This document shows, piece after piece, positions 52,364 through 62,154 of a stretch of DNA of 64,000 nt. How positions within the stretch are numbered: the first letter of the stretch is position 1; each line of letters begins with the position of its first letter. Position numbers and translations under genes: made by a program. Source of the DNA: Arthrobacter crystallopoietes (GTDB lineage Bacteria > Actinomycetota > Actinomycetes > Actinomycetales > Micrococcaceae); NCBI RefSeq assembly GCF_017603825.1, contig NZ_CP072014.1, positions 2,542,001 through 2,606,000 of the forward strand. Reading direction: 5' to 3'. The notes beneath the pieces are model-generated. The model did not search any database and was not told the DNA's origin. It saw only the letters and a list, made by a program, of their open reading frames with translations.

Positions 52364-53395
52364 TCAAAGCTCGGGGACGCACTCGCCCTGACCGAGGAGG
52401 GCAAGACCCGCACGGTCCCCGTCGGCGAGTTGTGTCTGCGAGTTCCCACCCGCGTACATCAGCTGGCCCGGATCGTCCACGTGGTCCAGCCCCAGAACAT
52501 GGCCAAGTTCATGCACCACGACGGACCGCGCACCTTCCCAGCCGTCGGGGTACTGCAGCACCTCGCGCATCTGCGGGCCGTCCAGTTCCACCTGCCCGGT
52601 GACATAAACCATGGTTTCGCCCTCAAGGCCAACCGGGGAGCTGCCGCCCAAGCCGATGGTGTCGCCGCCCAGATCCGGGTTGTCCGCCGGCGTTGACCAG
52701 GCAATAAGCACCGGCGCCCAGCGCTCACCGTACCGGTCCGGTTGGTACTTCGGCCGTTGGGACCGAGGCGCTTCGGTGGTTTCGCCGTCGTTAATAAACT
52801 GCAGCCCGGAAGCCTCGGAGATGATGCCGACGGCCTCCTCGATCATTTCCGCTCCTCCGGCCGGGGCGCCCTCCGCGCGGACCGCGTAATGGATCGGCCG
52901 GCAGGGATCGAAGGCGACGAAAGGCTGGTCCAGCCCGTCGAATTCGAGGAATCGGTACTGGTCCGATCCGCTGGCGGCCGGCGGTGTACCCAGCGGCGCA
53001 TCCGCAGCTTCAACGCCCGGCGGCGGCATATCGGCTGCCGCTAAAAACGCCGGCAGGGCGTTGAGCGCCCGGCTCCCCACGGCCGGAGCAAGCAGCAGGG
53101 CACCGACAACAGTGATGGACACCGCGATGGTCAGCCAAAGAGGATGCCGGCGGTTCCGGTGGAGGCCACCCTGGTTCCGGCGGTGTTGAGTGCGCGGGGA
53201 AACAGGGAAATCGGCGGGAACCGGGGGAGTCCGCCAGCCCGCCGGGAGCGGTTCCTCTCCGGTCCCCTCGTCCAGCGCCCATAGGGGGACGCGTCCGGAC
53301 GCGGAGCGGCGCAGGCCCTCCGGCGTCCCGGTGACCCTGCGGCTGACGTCCCCGGCGGGCGGAGGGTGCGGCCTGCCCCCTCGGCTATGTGGCAT
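52364..53395 (-). CDS. Membrane-anchored matrixin-like zinc metalloprotease
   Basis: A 343-aa protein starting at ATG 53395 after GGGGGAAAAC. A transmembrane helix (LWLTIAVSITVVGALLLAPA) follows a basic cytosolic N-terminus of about 105 residues. The extracytoplasmic domain ends with the metzincin zinc site VVHELGHVLGLDHVDD (HExxHxxGxxH) and the Met-turn LMYAGG. Substrates unknown. The acidic-proline linker joins anchor and protease. It is divergent from the GH25 lysozyme gene with one small gene between. Confidence 0.85.
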   Translation of the reverse strand: MPHSRGGRPHPPPAGDVSRRVTGTPEGLRRSASGRVPLWALDEGTGEEPLPAGWRTPPVPADFPVSPRTQHRRNQGGLHRNRRHPLWLTIAVSITVVGALLLAPAVGSRALNALPAFLAAADMPPPGVEAADAPLGTPPAASGSDQYRFLEFDGLDQPFVAFDPCRPIHYAVRAEGAPAGGAEMIEEAVGIISEASGLQFINDGETTEAPRSQRPKYQPDRYGERWAPVLIAWSTPADNPDLGGDTIGLGGSSPVGLEGETMVYVTGQVELDGPQMREVLQYPDGWEGARSVVVHELGHVLGLDHVDDPGQLMYAGGNSQTQLADGDRAGLALLGQGECVPEL

Positions 53396-53463
53396 TTGTT
53401 TTCCCCCAACTGCCTGATCCACCCGGCTCCAGTTCGCGGGCCGGACAATTCTGCGACCGGCAG

Positions 53464-53709
53464 TTACCGGCCCAGCAGTAACCAAAGGGCCGCGGCACAG
53501 GCGGCGAAGGCGAAGGCTGCGGTGATGCTCCGGACCTGCCGTAGACGCGGGCCTGTCCGCAGATCCCGGCGCATTGGCAGCGGTGCGCCCGAGGGTACTC
53601 GGACCAGCGGGACTGCGGCCATCATGCCGGTGGGCGGAACGGGATCGGCGGTGCCGAGGCGGATGTCGCGGCGGCGCGGATAGGCCAAGGTCTTCGTCGC
53701 GTAGCTCAT
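53464..53709 (-). CDS. Tail-anchored small protein with YPRRRDIR box (81 aa)
   Basis: ATG 53709 with TGAAAGAC upstream. It begins MSYATKTLAYPRRRDIRLGT and continues ADPVPPTGMMAAVPL, then RRDLRTG, then a C-terminal hydrophobic segment (AAFAFAACAAALWLLLG). The same YPRRRDIRxGxADPVPPTGM box and layout occur in the 42432-42779 protein. Function unknown. Confidence 0.7.
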   Translation of the reverse strand: MSYATKTLAYPRRRDIRLGTADPVPPTGMMAAVPLVRVPSGAPLPMRRDLRTGPRLRQVRSITAAFAFAACAAALWLLLGR

Positions 53710-53946
53710 GAACCTGTCTTTCAACCGGCGGTCCGGCGTAGGTTGCAGTGTTGGGTGAAAAGATACTTGGGTCACCTTGGAAATACCTTGCAGCCCCTGA
53801 CAAGGCACAACACATCCGGACGCCAGCCAGACGCGCGAGCGTGATCAAACCGTAACCCAAGCAGGTGGTGAATCGGTTACTCTTAATCGGCGCCGCGTGT
53901 CTCGGATTGGGGCGGTGCACCAAAGTCTCGCTATCTGGAGTTACCT

Positions 53947-56913
53947 GTGACCACTGTTCATTCGCGCCCGCCTGCCTGCGGCCCTTTATATAAACGATTG
54001 ATCTCGCGGAAGGCCTGGCAGCGCGTTGTCTCCGGCACCACCGTCCTGAGCATGAGCGTGGCCGGAGTGCTCATCATGCAGCCGGCGGCAGCGGCCGAAT
54101 CCCTCCCCGCCCCGGCCGTCATGGTGACCGAACCAACCGAAACCCAGGCGCCGCCGTCGTCGGTTGATAAGACGGCCGGCAACGGGCTGGCAGAACCGCA
54201 AACGTTACCGGACGCACTCGAATCCGCGGATCCGGTGGAGGATGCCGCACCGGCGGAAACACCCGCCGTCGATCCTGCCGAGGAGCCGGCCGTTGAGACG
54301 CCGGCGGTCTCCGAGCCGGGCCGAACCGGCACCGAACCCGCCGAAGATGCCGGCGCCCCATCGGCCGACACCCCCGTCGAAGTGGACGTGGACAAGCTGA
54401 CGCAGGCGCAGAAGCTGGCCCTGCTCGAGGAGTTGCAGGGCGAACACGGCGCCGAGATGGGCAAGGGCCTGGAGATGCGCCAGGAACGCGAAGCGGAGCT
54501 AAAGCAGGAAGACGCGCAGGAGGAGCTCGCCGAAACGCTCGACGTCCTCGAGATCGAGCGGACGGCTGCCGTCACCATCGCCGCGGCCACCAACCGCAGC
54601 CACTGGCGGGCCCCTGGCATCCAGGGCATGGACGTCTCCGGCTGGCAGCCGAGCGTGAACTGGCAGACCGAGTGGAACCTTGGCGCCCGCTTCGCCTACG
54701 TGAAGGCCACCGAAGCGACCAGCTACAAGAACCCGAGCTACGGGAGCCAGTACTCCGGCTCCTACAAAGTCGGCATGATCCGCGGCGCCTACCACTTCGC
54801 CATTCCGAACGTCACCAGCGGCAAGGTCCAGGCGGATTACTTCGTCAACAACGGCGGCGGCTGGTCCGCCGACGGCAAGACCCTGCCGCCGCTGCTCGAC
54901 ATCGAGTTCAACCCGTACCCGGAGCTGGGCAACACCTGCTACAACATGAGCCCTTCGCAGCTGGTCAACTGGGTACGCGACTTCTCCAACCAGATCAAGG
55001 CCCGGACCGGCCGCGTCCCGGCAATCTACACCAACGGCAGCTGGTGGAACCAGTGCCTGGGCTACAGCAGCGCCTTCAAGGACCACCCGCTGCACATCGC
55101 GCATTTCTCCACCGGCAACGTCACCTATCCGTGGCTGCCCGCCGGCTGGACCCGCTACGACATCTGGCAGTACAGCGAATCCGGCCCGTTCCTGGGCGAC
55201 TCCAACGTTTGGCGTGGCACGCAGGCGCAGCTCGTCGCCTTCGCCAAGTATCCCAACGGTGTGAGCGCCCCGGCCCCGGCACCCGCACCTGAACCCGCCC
55301 CGGCCCCGGCGCCGGCGGTGGCGCCCAAGCCGGCCGGCGACTACACCGTTACAAGCGCGGTGCCCGGCGACCTGAACCGCGACGGAAAGACCGACATGGT
55401 CTCGCGCCGCACCGACGGCAGCCTCTGGTACTACCCGGGCAACGGCGCCGGCGGCTACGGCAACGCCGTGAAGATCGGCGGCGGCTGGTACCTCTACAAC
55501 AAGCTGATCGGCGCCGGGAATTACGACGGCGATGCTTACCCTGATCTGTTGGCCCGCCACCGGGACGGTTCGCTCTGGCTCTACAAGGGCACCGGCGCCG
55601 GCGGCGCCCAGGCCTTCATGCCCAGGGTCAAGGTCGGTTCCAGCGGCTGGAACCAGTTCACTGAGGTCATCGCCGCCGGCGATCTGAACGGGGACCGCCG
55701 CGGGGACGTGCTGGCCACGGGCGCGGACGGGAAGGTGTGGTTGTACCCGGGCCTGGGCACAGGGAAGACCGGCTCCCGGGTCCAGGTAGCCTCGGGCTGG
55801 CAGTACACCAAGCTCGCTGCTCCGGGCGACTACTCAGGCGACGGCAAAGCCGACGTCCTCGCGGTCAAATCTGACGGCACACTGTGGCTGCACCGGGGGA
55901 CCGGGCGCAAGGCAGCCATGAATGCCTCGTTCGGCGTGCCGGAGAAGGTCGGCACCAGCGGCTGGCAGAAGTTCAGCCAGGTCCTCGGGGCGGGCGACAA
56001 CAACGGCGACAAGAAGCCGGACCTGCTGGGCATCTACCCGGACAAGTCGCTGCGTTTCTACGCCGGCACCCAGATGCAGGACAGCTCCGGCATGCTGCCG
56101 CGCGTGGCGGCCGGAACGGGTTGGAACGCCTACAACCTGGTGGCAACGCCGGGGGATTTCAACGGCGACGGCAAGACCGACCTGGTGGCCAGCAAGACCA
56201 ACGGCACGCTGTGGTTCGCGGCCGGCAATGGCCGGGGCGGGCACGCCGCCGCGGTGCGAATCGGCACCGGCTGGCAGATCTACACCGCTATTGTCGGCGT
56301 GGGCGACTTCAACCGGGACGGCGCCAACGATCTGCTGGCCCGCGAGTCCGATGGCTCGCTCTGGCTCTACAAGGGCACCGGCCGCGTCAATTCCATCAGT
56401 GAAGGCTACATGCCCCGGATCCGCATCGGGGCCAGCGGCTGGAACCAGTTCAACACGCTGCTGGGCGCCGGCGACGTGAACCGGGACGGCAAGAAGGACC
56501 TGATCGGCGTGCGACCGGACGGCACGGCGTGGCTCTATCCGGGAACCGGCACAGGCAAGGTTTCCGCGCGCAGCCGGATCGCCACCGGCTGGAACAAGTA
56601 CGACCACCTCACCGCAGTCGGCGATTACGACGACGGCGGCACCGGCGACCTGACGGCCCGCAAGCCCGATGGCACGCTGTGGCTGCTGGCCGGACGCACC
56701 GCCGCCTCCTCGGGCGGTTGGTTCGCCGCGGAACGTAAGATCGGCAGCAGCGGCTGGTCCCAGTACAACCGGATCCTCGGGCCCGGGGACGCCGGCGCGG
56801 ACAATAACGCGGATCTGCTGGCTACCCGGTCGACTGGTGCCCTGTACTACTACGCCGGCACGCGCTTCACGAACAACGGCGTGAAGCCGGGGGTGCTCAA
56901 GGGCACGCTGTAA
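53947..56913 (+). CDS. GH25 lysozyme with ten FG-GAP/VCBS repeats
   Basis: A 988-aa secreted enzyme starting at GTG 53947. Signal region [20 protein letters not shown]. Residues about 45-215 are a P/E/A linker and a coiled-coil-like [20 protein letters not shown]. The GH25 catalytic domain (about 220-440) has [13 protein letters not shown] (catalytic Asp) and LLDIEFNP (Glu) plus [20 protein letters not shown] linker leads to ten FG-GAP repeats, each with a GDxNxDGxxD calcium site (e.g. [20 protein letters not shown]). It probably cuts peptidoglycan during wall turnover or as an antibacterial enzyme. Confidence 0.92.
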   Translation: MTTVHSRPPACGPLYKRLISRKAWQRVVSGTTVLSMSVAGVLIMQPAAAAESLPAPAVMVTEPTETQAPPSSVDKTAGNGLAEPQTLPDALESADPVEDAAPAETPAVDPAEEPAVETPAVSEPGRTGTEPAEDAGAPSADTPVEVDVDKLTQAQKLALLEELQGEHGAEMGKGLEMRQEREAELKQEDAQEELAETLDVLEIERTAAVTIAAATNRSHWRAPGIQGMDVSGWQPSVNWQTEWNLGARFAYVKATEATSYKNPSYGSQYSGSYKVGMIRGAYHFAIPNVTSGKVQADYFVNNGGGWSADGKTLPPLLDIEFNPYPELGNTCYNMSPSQLVNWVRDFSNQIKARTGRVPAIYTNGSWWNQCLGYSSAFKDHPLHIAHFSTGNVTYPWLPAGWTRYDIWQYSESGPFLGDSNVWRGTQAQLVAFAKYPNGVSAPAPAPAPEPAPAPAPAVAPKPAGDYTVTSAVPGDLNRDGKTDMVSRRTDGSLWYYPGNGAGGYGNAVKIGGGWYLYNKLIGAGNYDGDAYPDLLARHRDGSLWLYKGTGAGGAQAFMPRVKVGSSGWNQFTEVIAAGDLNGDRRGDVLATGADGKVWLYPGLGTGKTGSRVQVASGWQYTKLAAPGDYSGDGKADVLAVKSDGTLWLHRGTGRKAAMNASFGVPEKVGTSGWQKFSQVLGAGDNNGDKKPDLLGIYPDKSLRFYAGTQMQDSSGMLPRVAAGTGWNAYNLVATPGDFNGDGKTDLVASKTNGTLWFAAGNGRGGHAAAVRIGTGWQIYTAIVGVGDFNRDGANDLLARESDGSLWLYKGTGRVNSISEGYMPRIRIGASGWNQFNTLLGAGDVNRDGKKDLIGVRPDGTAWLYPGTGTGKVSARSRIATGWNKYDHLTAVGDYDDGGTGDLTARKPDGTLWLLAGRTAASSGGWFAAERKIGSSGWSQYNRILGPGDAGADNNADLLATRSTGALYYYAGTRFTNNGVKPGVLKGTL

Positions 56914-56942
56914 GAGCCCTCGTAGGATCCAGAGACATCCAG

Positions 56943-57001
56943 CGGCAACACCAGGCGGCGGTTCCGGGCATTGAGCCCGGGGCCGCCGCTTCGTGTTGCC
57001 G
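56943..57001 (+). terminator. Three-part hairpin after the GH25 gene
   Basis: CGGCAACAC (56943-56951) pairs with GTGTTGCCG (56993-57001); inside, GGCGGC (56954-56959) pairs with GCCGCC (56983-56988) and CCGGGC (56964-56969) with GCCCGG (56975-56980). Confidence 0.65.
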
Positions 57002-57090
57002 GGATCCTTGACGCACCGCCTGGGCAGGCGGATGCTGAACTTCATTAGCGCCCCGTGCGGGGTGCGGAAGATCGATGAAGGAGCTTTGCT

Positions 57091-57573
57091 GTGCAGACTC
57101 TGGACCGGGATGAGCTCACTACGCACATCAACGCCGCTCCCGAGGCCGTGTACGCCATCGTTGCGGACGTCACCAGGACACCTGAATACAGTCCAGAGGT
57201 TGCCGAATGCGTGTGGCTTGGCGGCGCTTCAGGACCCGAGGTCGGTACGAGGTTCAAAGCCCGCAACACGGTCGGCCGGGCCAGCTGGCACAATAAGCCG
57301 GTGATCACCACGGCCGAGCCGGGCCGGGAGTTCGCGTTCGCCCGGACCGAACCGTTCGCCGGGACCCTGGTCTGGCGCTACCGGTTCGAGCAGGAAGAAT
57401 CAGGAACCCGGGTGACCGAATCCTACGAAGTGGTGCGCCCGATCACGCGGATCGGCTGGTGGATCATCGAGGCTGGCAGCAAGGAAAACAAGAACCGGCG
57501 GGCGGTCATGCACGCAGGCATCGCCCAAAGCCTCCAGCGGCTCAAGGCACTGGTCGAAGGCCAGCCGCGCTGA
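57091..57573 (+). CDS. SRPBCC (START-like) family protein
   Basis: A 160-aa protein starting at GTG 57091 with GAAGGAG 8 nt upstream. The polyketide-cyclase/dehydrase-type pattern is INAAPEAVYAIVADVTRTPE, GTRFKARNTVG, PGREFAFARTEPFAGTLVWR and TRVTESYEV. The helix-grip fold binds hydrophobic ligands; substrate not known. Eight bases separate it from the LssY_C gene. Confidence 0.85.
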   Translation: MQTLDRDELTTHINAAPEAVYAIVADVTRTPEYSPEVAECVWLGGASGPEVGTRFKARNTVGRASWHNKPVITTAEPGREFAFARTEPFAGTLVWRYRFEQEESGTRVTESYEVVRPITRIGWWIIEAGSKENKNRRAVMHAGIAQSLQRLKALVEGQPR

Positions 57574-57580
57574 GCGGACG

Positions 57581-58429
57581 ATGAATACGCGAGGTAGGGA
57601 CAGGGAACCGAAGCTCAAGGTTTCAAACCGGCGCTGGTTGCAGCGGATAGAGGCAACTGCCCTGCTCTGGCTCCAACGGTTGTTCTTTTTGTTGTCCACT
57701 GCGCTGGCAGGCTGGATTGTTTACGAGCTGCTGCTTGACGAGATTGACGACGGCGGGCGCCGGTTTTGGCTGTTCCTGCCTATCTGGGTGCTGGCGGCTT
57801 ACGTGCTGTTGCCACGGCTGAACCGGTTGCTGACGAGGATCTACGTGCCGAGCTATTTCATCGGCCGGACACGCACCGGGGACGGCCTGCTGGGTGATCC
57901 GTTGAACCTGGCGGTCATCGGCACTGCCGCCCAGCTGCGGATCGCCATGCTGTCCGCCGGGTGGGTGGAAGCGGATCCGCTGACCTGGCGAACCGGCTGG
58001 CACATTGTCCGGGCCTCCCTGTTACGGCGCAGCTATCCCGCTGCGCCCGTCAGCCCGTTGTTTGTTTTCGGGCACAAGCAAACGCTGGTGTTTGAAAGGG
58101 AGGTAGCAGGCAGCCCGGCGGAACGCCACCATGTCCGGTTCTGGAACTGTCCGCCGGGATGGTGGCTGCCCGGCGGCTTCAAGGTGGATCTGGTCGGCGC
58201 AGCAACATTCGATCGTCGGGTGGGGCTATCCCTGTTCACCTTCCAGATCACCCATAAGATTGCAGAGAATACGGACAACGAGCGGGACGTGGTTGCGTCC
58301 GCGTTGCATTCAGCCGGTGCTGCCGTCCACACGGTCAGGCACTTCTCCACCGGCTACCACAGCAGGAACGGTGGAGGAGATGCCATCGAAACCGACGGGG
58401 ACCTCCCCATCATTACCCTGGCTGGCTAA
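57581..58429 (+). CDS. LssY C-terminal domain membrane protein
   Basis: A 282-aa protein with two N-terminal hydrophobic segments (LLWLQRLFFLLSTALAGWIV, FWLFLPIWVLAAYVLLPRLN), then the LssY_C domain: SYFIGRTRTGDGLLGDPLNL, GWVEADPLTWRTGWHIVRAS, SYPAAPVSPLFVFG and RHHVRFWNCPPGWWLPGGFK. LssY-type domains are found with PAP2 phosphatases; no PAP2 domain is present here. Probably an envelope protein; catalytic role unknown. Closely follows the SRPBCC gene. Confidence 0.85.
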   Translation: MNTRGRDREPKLKVSNRRWLQRIEATALLWLQRLFFLLSTALAGWIVYELLLDEIDDGGRRFWLFLPIWVLAAYVLLPRLNRLLTRIYVPSYFIGRTRTGDGLLGDPLNLAVIGTAAQLRIAMLSAGWVEADPLTWRTGWHIVRASLLRRSYPAAPVSPLFVFGHKQTLVFEREVAGSPAERHHVRFWNCPPGWWLPGGFKVDLVGAATFDRRVGLSLFTFQITHKIAENTDNERDVVASALHSAGAAVHTVRHFSTGYHSRNGGGDAIETDGDLPIITLAG

Positions 58430-58709
58430 GTTTCCTCGACCCGGTCGTCGACGAAAACCAGCTCCTCCTCGAATTCGACCACGCGTTCCGTGTACTGGTG
58501 GCAGTGCCTAAGACGGCATCTGCAGAAATCAGCGCAGGGAACGGGCCTGACAACATCTACGTCCAGACCTCGGATGTTCTCTACTGGCGCGTGGGACACA
58601 GCTGGGCGGCGCAGCCACCCCCTGTGGTTCTGGAGCCGGCCTTTCCCGGCTAAGCGGGCAAGGCCAGCGTCAGGGCTCGGGACAGCGGCGCACGCCGAGA
58701 TCCCCGGGA

Positions 58710-59180
58710 TCACGGCTTCCCGCGGTCCAGGTTTTTCGGACCTCTGATCAGACCGAGGGCGAACAGTACCGCCCCGAGCACCAGATGGAACCAGTTGTCC
58801 ACTTCGCCTGCGGGCACCCACAAAGTAGACCCGTACCTGACATTGATAAGTCCGTAGGCTGCGCAAGCGACATTGAACAACCCCAGCCCGATCAGGGTGG
58901 CTTTTGTCGCGCCGACGCTGCGCTGGGCAGCAGCATAAATGCCGGCAGCGAACAGCAGCATCAGAACATTGTGCGTAATGGTGACCGGCAGCAGCCCGAA
59001 AAGGAGGGCATCGGCGCCGATACCTGTTACCTCCAGCTGGCCGTACTCGGCGGTAATGCCCGGGATAAAGCCAAGGATTCCCAGCAGGCCCAGGACTATG
59101 GCGGCGACCCGCGCGGTTTTCTGCACCGGCGTTGCATGGGCCCGGCGTTCGTCCGGACGCCGTTTATGCATGTTGACCAT
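58710..59180 (-). CDS. DUF4383 membrane protein
   Basis: A 156-aa protein with four hydrophobic segments (ARVAAIVLGLLGILGFIPGI, ADALLFGLLPVTITHNVLML, ATLIGLGLFNVACAAYGLIN, NWFHLVLGAVLFALGLI), the DUF4383 layout, with the typical HNVLML and VDNWFHLVLG patterns. Function unknown; widespread in actinobacteria. Start ATG 59180 with GGGAGAA 8 nt upstream. Confidence 0.88.
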   Translation of the reverse strand: MVNMHKRRPDERRAHATPVQKTARVAAIVLGLLGILGFIPGITAEYGQLEVTGIGADALLFGLLPVTITHNVLMLLFAAGIYAAAQRSVGATKATLIGLGLFNVACAAYGLINVRYGSTLWVPAGEVDNWFHLVLGAVLFALGLIRGPKNLDRGKP

Positions 59181-59393
59181 TTTCTTCTCCCTAGGATTGC
59201 GGCCGGCAAGGCCGTGCTTCTGACTTTGGGCCAGCCCCCGCTGTCTACTTGTTGGCCTGCCTTTATCTACTCAGTGCTGTCATGAGAGCCAGGAGGGCCG
59301 CATAGAAGTGAATTCCGATGATGGACCAGGCCAAACTGGGGTAGGACGGCAATGTACAAGACGTGCGTGCGGGCGGTCAGGAAGGGACGGCTT

Positions 59394-59819
59394 TCACCTC
59401 ACCGAGGGATAGGGGTAGCCGGGGAAGATGTACCCGGGTGCCCAGTAGGGCGTGTAGCCGTAGTACCCGTAGAGATCCTCGTAGTAGCCGCGTTCCTCGA
59501 CAATGTCAGGATCGTAGGTCGGCGCACCTGCTATCTTGTCTTTGGCCTGGTCGATACGGACCTCATCGGCAGTGATACCGGAGACGGCTTCAACGGGAAT
59601 GAACGATTTTGTCTGGCCCAGCCCGAGGAATCCTCCTGAGGCGACCACCAGGAAGCGTACTTTGTTCTCCGCCGGGTCGACCAGAAGGTCGTCGACTTCA
59701 CCGAGTTCCTCACCGTCTCTGGCCTTGACGTTCCTGCCCCGGATGTCCTCGTCATCCTGGGAGACGGTCCGGGCAATGTCGCTGAGCTTTTGGAGGCTGG
59801 CGGCTTTATCATCTGTCAT
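59394..59819 (-). CDS. PRC-barrel domain protein
   Basis: A 141-aa protein. The PRC-barrel has GRNVKARDGEELGEVDDLLV, NKVRFLVVASGGFLGLGQTK and FIPVEAVSGITADEV. The C-terminal 35 residues are rich in Tyr/Pro/Gly (YYEDLYGYYGYTPYWAPGYI), a surface or membrane-adhesion tail. Often stress-induced in actinobacteria. ATG 59819 follows GAGGAGA. Confidence 0.88.
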   Translation of the reverse strand: MTDDKAASLQKLSDIARTVSQDDEDIRGRNVKARDGEELGEVDDLLVDPAENKVRFLVVASGGFLGLGQTKSFIPVEAVSGITADEVRIDQAKDKIAGAPTYDPDIVEERGYYEDLYGYYGYTPYWAPGYIFPGYPYPSVR

Positions 59820-60132
59820 GGTTTCTCCTCGTCGGCAATCAGTATCGAGCGGGTTCGGCGGTGTGTTGTGACGGACTCCTCCATCCCGGCCAGGTCTTCT
59901 TGTGGTGTCCTGTTTTTCACGTTACGGAGGGGGCGGAGGGGCTGCAACGCATGTTATCCACCTGTGACTCCATACGCCGCCCTGGGCGGCTGGTACATCG
60001 TTTGCGCGCCGCAATCGTGATCGTCCCCTGATTTTCGGCATGGCAATGCGCCGGAGCGGTGGGAGGACCACTCCAGCGCAAAGGCCGGATTATGAGCGCT
60101 GCGGTGCCAGAAGCCCTTACCGGGCAGACCCG
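59820..60132. other. 313-bp intergenic region with no gene
   Basis: No coding frame or RNA is evident. Only a short GC hairpin (GCCGCCCTGGGCGGC) near 59980 is seen. It separates the PRC-barrel and DUF1540 genes, both on the minus strand, and probably carries the PRC-barrel promoter. Confidence 0.4.
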
Positions 60133-60426
60133 CTACTTCTTGTGTGAGTAGGTCAGGCAGTCCGCGTTGTCCGCACCGGGGCCGACGTGGACTTCGGGTG
60201 CGTTGCAGAGCAGGTGGTCGTTGTGTACGCACTCCGCCCGCTGGCAGGCGCCCACCTGGGCGAGAACCTTGGGCAGGCCGCCATGCTTTCCGATATCAAC
60301 AAACGTTGCGCAGGCGGCATGGTCTTCACCTCCGCCTACGGTGATGGCAACCGCGGTACAGCCTTCATGATCATTGAACCCGCAGCGGGTCACGCTGCAG
60401 TCGGCAACACTGGTGGTAACAGTCAC
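60133..60426 (-). CDS. DUF1540 protein with two cysteine-rich repeats
   Basis: A 97-aa protein starting at GTG 60426 after GGAGG. Two repeats, each with C-x4-C-x7-C-x15-C: DCSVTRCGFNDHEGCTAVAI with a later AACATF, and ACQRAECVHNDHLLCNAPEV with a later DCLTYS. This is the DUF1540 metal-binding pattern. Likely a small zinc or iron protein, role unknown. Confidence 0.9.
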   Translation of the reverse strand: MTVTTSVADCSVTRCGFNDHEGCTAVAITVGGGEDHAACATFVDIGKHGGLPKVLAQVGACQRAECVHNDHLLCNAPEVHVGPGADNADCLTYSHKK

Positions 60427-60809
60427 GGCAGAACCTCCATGTCAGGTCGCCCGGGACGGACGGCGCCTCTTTCCACGGTAAGCCCGCATGGCGCTGAAAA
60501 ATTAGTGCTGATTTAATGCGCTATTTCCCCGGCCCGGATGCGCTGCAGAATCAAGGAAGCATCTGTGGGGCAGTGGCAACTTACATCCGGCCAGGCACAG
60601 ACTGAACCACCTGCGGACCCCATTTGATGTGGATTTCCGGGCGGAACGTCATGCGGCGCATGATTTTGCCCCAGCTATGGACGCTTCTTCCTTCGAGGTC
60701 CATACTGTGATTCCAAAGGGGTTTATAACGATATGGTGAAGCGCTTGGGGGCAGGTGGCCGCATATCGATTTTGGGGATATTGGGATCGAACCTGCTTCG
60801 GAGGAAATC
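60427..60809. other. 383-bp region before the subtilase, with a weak small frame
   Basis: Contains the weak 40-aa minus-strand frame 60581-60703 and, on the plus strand, an AT-rich stretch (AAAAATTAGTGCTGATTTAA, near 60500). The Shine-Dalgarno GGAGGAAATC of the subtilase closes it. No RNA gene or strong promoter is obvious. Confidence 0.4.
60581..60703 (-). CDS. Possible 40-aa basic peptide
   Basis: Minus-strand ATG 60703, 40 codons: MDLEGRSVHSWGKIMRRMTF then RPEIHIKWGPQVVQSVPGRM. Third-position G/C is about 70 percent and GGAA lies upstream, but no homolog is recognised. Either a small real gene or chance. Low confidence. Confidence 0.3.
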   Translation of the reverse strand: MDLEGRSVHSWGKIMRRMTFRPEIHIKWGPQVVQSVPGRM

Positions 60810-62141
60810 ATGGGGAGTCTGCATCCAGTAGCACGCCGTTTGCTGGCCATTGTGGCTGCATCAGCAACTGCTACGGCCGGAATGGCTTTTCTCGGATCGC
60901 CGGCACTGGCCGAGACCGAAGACGATTACATCGTTGTGCTAAAGGACTCCGCTGCCGATGTCGAGGACATCGCGGCGGACCATCAGGAGGAATTCGACGT
61001 CGAGGAGACCTCGACGTACCGCGAGGCCATCTCCGGTTACGCCGCGAGCATGACCGCTGCCAACGCCGAGCAGTTGGGCAACGACCCGGCGGTGGCGTAC
61101 GTTGCCCTGGACCGGCAGTTCACCCTCGCGGCGCAGAAGACGCCGGTGAGCGTGACGCGCACCGGCGCTGATCAGTCCAGCGCCAAAGCCGGCGACGGCA
61201 CGGGGTCCGTCGACGTCAACATTGCCGTCATCGACACCGGCGTCGATGCCACGCATCCGGACCTCAATGTCCGCGGCGGCGTCGACTGCAGCAGCGGCTC
61301 CGCGGTAAACGTGCCGGCGCCGGTGGACGTGATGGGCCACGGGACGTCGGTGGCCGGTGTGGCGGCGGCCCGCGACAATGATCTGGGCGTGGTGGGCATG
61401 GCCCCCGGCGCTCCGATTTGGTCCGTGCGGGTGCTGAGCGACGCCGGGACGATCTCGGAGTCCAGCCTGATCTGCGCCTATGACTGGGTGACCGGGACAC
61501 GGACCGATAACAATGCGGACAACGACATTGCAGTCGCCAACGTGAGCATCGCCGGGCCCGGGACCGACGACGGCGCCTGCGGAAGCCAGAGCGGCGACCC
61601 CATGCATGCGGCGATCTGCCGTTCGGTGGAAGCCGGCGTGACGTACGTGGTGGCGGCCGGCAACGGCGCGACCGATGTGGCCGGAGTGGTTCCTGCAGCC
61701 TATGACGAGGTGTTGACTGCCACGGCGATCGGTGACTTCGACGGCAGGCCCGGCGGAGAGGCATCGCCGGTATGCCTGGGCCAGGACGTGAGTGCCTACG
61801 CCAGCGACGACCGGCCCGCGAGCTTCTCCAACTTCGCCACCCAGGGCGACGACCAGGAGCACACCGTTGCCGGACCAGGCGTCTGCGTTGAAACAACAGC
61901 CCGCGGCGGTGGAACAGCCTCCCCGCACGGCACCAGCTTCGCCTCGCCTGCAGTGGCCGGAACCGTGGCGCTCTGCCTGAACCAAGGCACCTGCGCCGGG
62001 TCCGTGGAGGACGTGGTGGACCGCTTCGTGGAGGCGACCGAGGAGTACAACAACGACAACCCTGACCATGGCTACGAGGGGGATCCACGGCAGTCGGGCT
62101 CGATCTACTACGGCTACCTCATCCGCGGTTCGCTGTTCTGA
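60810..62141 (+). CDS. Secreted subtilase (S8 serine protease)
   Basis: A 443-aa enzyme starting at ATG 60810 after GGAGGAAATC. Signal peptide about 1-34 (LLAIVAASATATAGMAFLGS PALA), then an inhibitor I9 pro-domain (DDYIVVLKDSAADVEDIAAD). Catalytic Asp VIDTGVDATH, His GHGTSVAG, oxyanion Asn VVAAGNGATD, Ser GTSFASPAVAGTVAL. No C-terminal anchor. Probably matures outside the cell. A minus-strand shadow frame is not a gene. Confidence 0.92.
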   Translation: MGSLHPVARRLLAIVAASATATAGMAFLGSPALAETEDDYIVVLKDSAADVEDIAADHQEEFDVEETSTYREAISGYAASMTAANAEQLGNDPAVAYVALDRQFTLAAQKTPVSVTRTGADQSSAKAGDGTGSVDVNIAVIDTGVDATHPDLNVRGGVDCSSGSAVNVPAPVDVMGHGTSVAGVAAARDNDLGVVGMAPGAPIWSVRVLSDAGTISESSLICAYDWVTGTRTDNNADNDIAVANVSIAGPGTDDGACGSQSGDPMHAAICRSVEAGVTYVVAAGNGATDVAGVVPAAYDEVLTATAIGDFDGRPGGEASPVCLGQDVSAYASDDRPASFSNFATQGDDQEHTVAGPGVCVETTARGGGTASPHGTSFASPAVAGTVALCLNQGTCAGSVEDVVDRFVEATEEYNNDNPDHGYEGDPRQSGSIYYGYLIRGSLF

Positions 62142-62154
62142 CCCTAGTCCGGCT

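Noticed and set aside
58430-58709. Weak coding-like frames on both strands (minus ending HQYTERVVEFEEELVFVDD; plus ending PVVLEPAFPG)
   Set aside because: No start codon with RBS on either strand, and high GC gives mirrored open frames; no clear gene, possibly a decayed remnant.
59265-59351. Short minus-strand frame ending with a hydrophobic stretch (SIIGIHFYAALLALMTALSR)
   Set aside because: No ATG or clear start with RBS; too short to support, though its hydrophobicity is notable.
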